Source of the DNA: Catonia carolina
Lineage: Eukaryota; Arthropoda; Insecta; Hemiptera; Achilidae
Reading direction: 5' to 3'
Assembly: GCA_035578175.1 (NCBI GenBank)
Contig: JAQMRL010000001.1
Coordinates: 185,205,283-185,269,282 of the forward strand
DNA: 64,000 nt
A program made the position numbers and the translations under genes. This document shows positions 60,601 through 64,000 of this stretch, in pieces (within the stretch, counting starts at the first letter, position 1; every line of letters begins with the position of its first letter). The notes under the pieces are model-generated. The model had not been told where the DNA came from and did no database searches. It saw only the letters and a program-made list of their open reading frames with translations.

Positions 60601-61252
60601 GAAACCCCTCCACAGAATAATATTGACCTCTCCGTCTGTCAGAAAAAGCAAGGTTCTATTCAGAAATGCCCTTCAACAAGCCAGACCAATCAGAATTCAT
60701 CTACGTTCAATTTGTCATGTACACCACATGAATGAGTCGAAAAAGGGAAATTCTATAACCTTGGCTCTTAACATCGCACTGTACAGGGAATAAAAAATTT
60801 CCCTTTTATGATATCCTTATTCTGAAACGCGTATCACACGCTTTAAGAAATCTACTACCAATTTCATACCATATTTTTTGTTCTACGATGTATACTGACT
60901 GTGATGTCATGCATTTAGTGAATGACCGCGCGATTCAACCGGTTTGCCACAATTGTGGCGTTGCGGTGTATAAGGGTTAACAAAGAAAGCTGATAATACA
61001 GACATATCCTTGAATCATGTTTGTATCTGATATCTGTCATTTTAAATATAAATGAATAAATTAGTATATTGCTTCATTTGATGTGTTATAATATTCATAC
61101 AATCATTATTCTGATTGTTCTAGTTTGAGAAGACATATGATGAGTTATCTGACAGTTTTGGTAAAATTGTTGAAAGTGGATGTACTGGTGTTTTATTTTC
61201 ACTTAGCAAAATGTGTCATAAATTACAGACAAAAGAAAAACAATTTATTAAG
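45521..61252 (+). CDS. NOP9: NOP9, Pumilio-like nucleolar protein, spliced, 3' partial
   Basis: Nop9 is a PUF-repeat RNA-binding protein of the nucleolus that binds pre-18S rRNA and restrains early cleavage at site D. Visible exons: 45521-45695, 47839-48062, 54061-54388, 58129-58460, 61124-61252, in phase, 396 codons so far. Seen: a basic N-terminus (MEDSRKRKKRRSFMQTVKKK), then THLDSDIHEYFLRVFQQSKQ (family start of the first repeat), LVSRVIESFLP and CSHLFASHVLETLLRI (Puf-type helices), DEYIMDTYANHIARTAICCL, and AINKTGNYCVQKLIVTCPNS. The last exon seen is FEKTYDELSDSFGKIVESG. The C-terminal repeats must lie beyond the right edge; no further exon is convincing before 64000. Introns hold most of the mobile elements in this half of the window. 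Identification is firm, and exact donors of exons 1 and 2 are well supported by phase. Confidence 0.92.
45696..46302. other. NOP9 intron 1, nothing recognised
   Basis: No supported feature before mariner M6. Confidence 0.55.
46305..47743 (-). mobile_element. Mariner-like element with nested SINE (M6)
   Basis: Ends ACGGGTGTTTCAGAAAGGAC / ACGGATGTTTCAAAAAGGAC with TA on both sides. - strand: TISRLINKFRETGSVQDRKS (HTH region), SINE insertion, LHPYRIGVVHELKEVDHGKR, RVYFSDEAWFYLDG (first Asp), CWFQQDNATCHTS (second), PPRSPDLTPADFFLWGNLKS (third). Several frame breaks. Same broad lineage as M1 and M2, with WG rather than the mariner LF ending. Confidence 0.9.
47177..47310 (-). repeat. SINE (family A), 5'-truncated, inside M6
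   Basis: Poly(T), TTTAACGTTTGGCTGTTTTG, GACGGTGAAGGATGAAATGA, ending at ATGCCATGCC without the tRNA head. Perfect 8 bp duplication TGCCGGGT (47169-47176, 47311-47318). Confidence 0.95.
47839..48062 (+). CDS. NOP9: NOP9 exon 2
   Basis: VFIDNVFSQTEGHEVEYCTN through HVLETLLRITSKKV. Acceptor TTTTTCAG, donor GTAATT; phase 1 in, 0 out. Confidence 0.93.
48063..48367. other. NOP9 intron 2 start, nothing recognised
   Basis: No supported feature before the REP1 copy. Confidence 0.5.
48368..49306 (+). repeat. REP1, full length
   Basis: ACTTTCTCTTGCC to CACACCAGA; (TG)n at 48501-48519; T run after. Confidence 0.95.
49515..49640 (-). repeat. Diverged SINE (family A), reverse
   Basis: GTATGAAAAAATGCTGTGTC, GGACTCAAACTTACGACTGC and the head complement GTGCCACTGCAGCCGGC. 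Confidence 0.75.
49924..50902 (-). mobile_element. Mariner-like element, deleted (M7)
   Basis: Ends CCGGGTGTCCCATGAAGAGG / CCAGGTGTCCCACGAAGAGG inside ~160 bp inverted repeats, TA flanks. - strand keeps GITVWVAVTKDGVLSYDVFH, GFFQHDGVPPHATVV (second Asp), and after frame breaks FFLWGFLKEKVYFHTIATDD. N-terminal DNA-binding part and first Asp are lost. Confidence 0.88.
51020..51063 (-). ncRNA. Hammerhead-ribozyme-like motif (A3, - strand)
   Basis: Reverse strand: TTTACT, CTGATGA, T, GGTGGATCCACC, GAAA, CATGTGTA, AGTAAG. Core and helices I and II intact. Confidence 0.7.
51373..51416 (+). ncRNA. Hammerhead-ribozyme-like motif (A3, + strand)
   Basis: Core CTGATGA and GAAA intact; helix II closes with two G-U pairs (GGTGGATCCATT); helix III is only AC/GT with a longer loop; helix I TTTACT/AGTAAG preserved. 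Confidence 0.62.
51542..52683 (-). mobile_element. Foldback mariner with two inverted 3' ends (M8)
   Basis: Ends CGAGGCGTATTTTTAAAGTA on both sides, TA flanks. The - strand transposase 52281-51649 (210 aa) starts inside the protein (NFLTRYDENGDDMLSRIVTG) and keeps IVTGDETWISHF (first Asp), FLHDNARPHTAAQ (second) and PPYSPDLAPSDFHLF (third). The outer 393 bp (51542-51934) is repeated in reverse at 52291-52683, including the C-terminal coding part (ARPHTAAQTRAALDSFGW on the + strand). The 5' end and the DNA-binding domain are gone, replaced by this copy. Arms differ at a few percent of sites. Confidence 0.93.
52686..53470. other. NOP9 intron 2, nothing recognised
   Basis: No supported feature. 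Confidence 0.55.
53473..53808. mobile_element. MITE family C, copy 2
   Basis: Ends AAGTCCAGCC / CAGTTCAGCC, TA flanks, ~336 bp, about 90% like 10781-11114 by eye. Confidence 0.88.
54061..54388 (+). CDS. NOP9: NOP9 exon 3
   Basis: FESVGKHETNNPEDGDSLET, then LNNLDEYIMDTYANHIARTA and PLLLQFAEFVLNSPMFT. Acceptor ATTTTCAG, ends phase 1 before GTTAAT. Confidence 0.93.
54389..55059. other. NOP9 intron 3, nothing recognised
   Basis: No supported feature. Confidence 0.55.
55060..55285 (-). repeat. tRNA-like SINE (family B), copy 2
   Basis: TGGTTAATTGAACCCCAACC, CCACTGTCTAGTATTCAAAT, TTTACTAGGATTTGAAC. Longer than the copy at 7440. Confidence 0.7.
55597..56550 (+). repeat. REP1, full length
   Basis: Long (TG)n with TCTG interruptions (55731-55775). 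Shares rare variants with 57010-57937 (GGACGCGACACG, TCAGTTTTTTGCG, CGTGAGAAAAATCG). Confidence 0.96.
56569..58057. mobile_element. TTAA-flanked element with nested REP1 (E3)
   Basis: TTAA at 56565-56568 and 58058-58061; inverted ends CCCTTACAGTGCCAG. Own sequence ~560 bp, the rest is REP1 57010-57937. No transposase. Confidence 0.75.
57010..57937 (+). repeat. REP1, full length, nested in E3
   Basis: Nearly identical to 55597-56550 apart from the (TG)n length and a few substitutions. Confidence 0.96.
58129..58460 (+). CDS. NOP9: NOP9 exon 4
   Basis: EYSNNALMSGLVQSMLLSLH, then QEAVHLLNTMLITSTDEVYE and AINKTGNYCVQKLIVTCPNS. Acceptor TTGTTGTAG, donor GTAAGT. Confidence 0.94.
58756..59667 (+). 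repeat. REP1, full length
   Basis: ACTTTCTCTTGCC to CACACCAGA with T runs; (TG)n reduced to 58891-58900. Confidence 0.95.
59668..59991. other. NOP9 intron 4, nothing recognised
   Basis: No supported feature. Confidence 0.5.
59996..60976. mobile_element. TTAA-flanked element (E4)
   Basis: TTAA at 59992-59995 and 60977-60980; ends CCCTCTTGCAGCGG / CCCTTATACACCGC. An open + frame 60488-60793 (101 aa) has no family I can name. piggyBac-like by target and ends only. Confidence 0.65.
61124..61252 (+). CDS. NOP9: NOP9 exon 5
   Basis: FEKTYDELSDSFGKIVESG through SLSKMCHKLQTKEKQFIK, 43 codons, phase 0; donor GTATGT. Confidence 0.92.
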
Positions 61253-61438
61253 GTATGTATTTTGTACAGTTATTTACTTGGGCTCTTGAACAGACTATTA
61301 GTGTTCAGACAGCCAGTTGTTAAAAGTTACTTTAAATTTTTGTGTTTACATTAGGTGGCCAAAATAAAATTAAATAGATATGTTGTTTTAACATAATCTC
61401 TAATAGTAATTTTATCTGCAAACACACATTCATCTTAA

Positions 61439-62443
61439 GCAGTGAGCACACTGGATATGTTCTGTTACGTCACGTCTTAGACAGGTCATAGACGGTTGGA
61501 GACGTGACGTTATGGAATGGTGTAAAGGCGCACACCAAATATGCCTCTCTTAGTTTGGTTTGTGACTTGTGTTGCCCTACCAGAGAATTGTCTCTCCTTG
61601 TTTGAATCTGTAGTGGTGGTTGTTTCGTCGTAGTTTTTAATTTTTGTTACTTCCCTTTGTTGGAATTTCATTATGGACCTTTCTTCCGATGAGGAACTCC
61701 TTGTAATAGCGCGTATTGCAGATAAGGAAGAAGAAAAGCAAACAACGTTTATGGGTTCATAACATTAATGCAAAAAGAGATGATCATGGACAATTTCATA
61801 CATTATTTCTGGACGTTCTTGAGGATGTCAATTTTTTTTAAATCCAGATGAATTCGCAAAAACGTTTTGAATTACTTTAAGATTGACAATTACTTGAAGT
61901 AAGTAAACATGCTTTAAGTAATTAATAATTAACGAAAAAAGTGTTATTATTACTGTTTATTAAGCACTATTATTTTAAGATAGGTGATCAAAATTACAAA
62001 ATTTCTTGTAATATTTTCAAAGATTTTATTTATTTTAAAAATTACAAAAACGATTGAAACATTTAGTAGAATAATTATACATGGAAAAATTTAGATATAT
62101 ATGTATTATTTATATAAATATTATATTCAAACACTCAATACTTCTCTTCCATATTACTTTCTCTTCCATATTAAAATGTTACACAACAACAAACTAATAA
62201 AACAACAAATTGTGCCACACAGAGAAGAAATATGTCGAAATGTTACTGCCAAGTGGTTTCCGTCATCCATCAATTTTGCCTTAAACTGCAATGTATCTGT
62301 TGCCTTACATCTACTAGATGTAACACAATGTAACGTGCCGTAACCTGTGTGGGCCTGTTCATAAGAATCTATAGTAAGCGAAGCTTTCGGTTCAATGGAA
62401 GCCGAGATATGACATAACGGAACATATCCAATGTGCGCGCAGC
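61439..62443 (+). mobile_element. PIF/Harbinger remnant
   Basis: Imperfect inverted ends around GGATATGTTCYGTTAYGTCA. + strand from 61673 reads MDLSSDEELLVIARIADKEE, then with a stop HINAKRDDHGQFHTLFLDVL, which matches the N-terminal part of the Harbinger nuclease (acidic start, then R..GEFHTLF..L). The DDE domain is deleted. Confidence 0.75.
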
Positions 62444-64000
62444 TTTACAGTTTTATAGTTAAAGATGTCAGTACAATATTATTTTATTACTTTCATGTAC
62501 AGCAGTCTTTAAGTACTGAAAATAAATATTTACCTAATTTTAGTGAAATAATTAAATACAGCCAGTCAATCTGTTCAACTCAGTTGATATTGCATTTAAG
62601 TGTTATTTAATTATTAAAAATGTGATCTTGTTTTTCTATTTATTCTTGTGGTCAAGCTGGTGATTATTTTAGTGTATGACCTGGTTACCTCATCCCTTAA
62701 CTAATATGGACAATGCTTAATATTTTTCAGTCTTCTCTTTCTGAAGATTCTGGTATTATGTGTATTCATATTTTGTTTACTTTTGTCATTAAAAGTTTGA
62801 TTAATGAAAAAATCCTTTTAAAAATTTTTCATCTGTGTTACTAAAAACCAGTTAACTTATTGAGAATAGTAGATATAATTTTTACCTAATATATGATTCA
62901 CCATGCATGTCAGCATTAATGGTGATATTGGCAGTGTGTAAAATTTCCCTTTGCTTCTGAAAATTTCATACCAAATGGATAGGCCTGCAATTATTAATGA
63001 CCGTTCGATTTTGTATAAATATTGCTTTATTCAATTTACGTATTTCGTATAATTTTGTAAATTATGTATGAATAGTTCAATAATTTGATAGCTATAAAGC
63101 GTAATTAAAATGAACATCAACAACTAATATATAAATTTAATGAATTAAAATCATAAATTGTTGATATTAACTATCCAATTTCAAAAAATTTACTTTAGCC
63201 ATTTTATAGACAGAAGAATTCTTTAGAATAGAATTATTTAATTCCTGGCATTGATAGAATGTTTAATAAAATATTAATTTAATGTGTAAGTTAAAGTGTT
63301 ATCAATAACTGATTGTTCAATTAGCAATGTGTAACATTGTAGAAATGCTAGTCATTATGGAAATAAGTGATCACACATAAATCTTACTGCATTTCTAGTT
63401 TATTTTGTTCATTGCGTTTGTCATATGTAGTGAGGTTCTTCCTTCTAGCTGGTAACTCTGAAATTTCAACTCGCATAATTGGTGCCATGCTCTCTGAATC
63501 AAATACAGTTTGATTCAGTTAGTATGGCAGCAGTTATTGGGCTCAATGCTATCTGTACATTTAAAACGCAAAATCGCTTCCAATGTATTTTAAATGGGAG
63601 TTCTATTAACTCTTAAATACAGAGTTTTACTGAAAGGATTTTTATAATTTTTACATGGTTTTAAAGAGTGTTCTTACCTGATTTGCCCAAAAGTTTAAAA
63701 CTTGAGATTTATGCTAATATGAGCTTCATTATACAAAATTAAAAGGAGTAAATTTTGTTTACAACGTAGCAGTAATACAGCATAATGTAATGCGGTTCCC
63801 CCACATTTACCCCCTCCATATTCAATAAGCATACAGGATAATATGTGTCATCTCACTTTTCTTCTCACAACACATTCAGGCGGAATTGTTTTATTTAAAG
63901 TTTAATTTAAAACCATTCTTTTTAGAATAAAACTATCATACTACTGTGCTTTAGTCATTATTCACCGTACTTACATAATTTATTCAATGATATGGGTTTG
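62444..64000. other. NOP9 intron (right edge), nothing recognised
   Basis: No exon with family similarity, TIR pair or tail seen. Presumed intron because the NOP9 C-terminus has not appeared. Confidence 0.5.

Noticed and set aside
60488..60793. Frame with LHRIILTSPSVRKSK as a NOP9 exon
   Set aside because: A short chance likeness to a Nop9 C-terminal motif. It lies upstream of exon 5, inside TTAA element E4, out of order.
62731..62850. Possible extra NOP9 exon (SSLSEDSGIMCIHIL after TTTTTCAG)
   Set aside because: No clear donor and no similarity to the next Nop9 repeat; length and composition are not convincing.

Overview
The window is eukaryotic nuclear DNA, AT-rich, with spliced genes and very dense transposable elements. 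The mix of mariner, Helitron, tRNA-derived SINE, non-LTR, TTAA-flanked and Penelope-type elements points to an arthropod, most likely an insect. The species cannot be named from the sequence.

Three cellular genes are supported. (1) NOM1/SGD1 (nucleolar MIF4G/MA3 protein) on the + strand enters from the left edge and ends at 33787. Eleven exons are visible, their phases all close, and they give 772 residues to the stop. (2) TPRKB/CGI121 (KEOPS complex subunit), a single-exon gene on the - strand, 45123-44602. (3) NOP9 (Pumilio-like nucleolar RNA-binding protein) on the + strand starts at 45521, has five visible exons to 61252, and runs off the right edge. TPRKB and NOP9 are head to head across a ~400 bp shared upstream region. 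NOM1 and NOP9 are both small-subunit rRNA biogenesis factors; TPRKB acts in tRNA t6A formation.

Almost all other recognisable sequence is mobile DNA in introns and intergenic space. The dominant family, called REP1 here, is ~0.9 kb with short inverted ends, end hairpins, a (TG)n tract and two degenerate ~180 bp internal monomers. It has more than a dozen copies and goes into T (or A) runs; it most resembles a non-autonomous Helentron/DINE-like element. There are eight Tc1/mariner-like elements with TIRs (one nearly intact, one a foldback with inverted 3' ends), four TTAA-flanked piggyBac-like elements, a canonical Helitron, a PIF/Harbinger remnant, several LINE fragments, two SINE families and several MITEs.

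The most interesting objects are two families of palindromic elements (three A copies at 30401, 42133, 50947; B copies at 29738, 42671, 43034). Both arms carry a hammerhead-ribozyme-like motif, so a ribozyme candidate is present on both strands, as in Penelope-like element terminal repeats. One A copy is a perfect 196 bp inverted repeat with a 1-nt centre. The window also has several perfect short palindromes, including two adjacent 26 and 28 bp hairpins with the same ACTA loop and a 42 bp snap-back inside a SINE.

Nested insertions give a relative chronology: REP1 inside a mariner, a mariner inside REP1, REP1 inside a SINE poly(A) tail, a SINE inside a mariner, REP1 inside a TTAA element, and a mariner plus a MITE inside another TTAA element.
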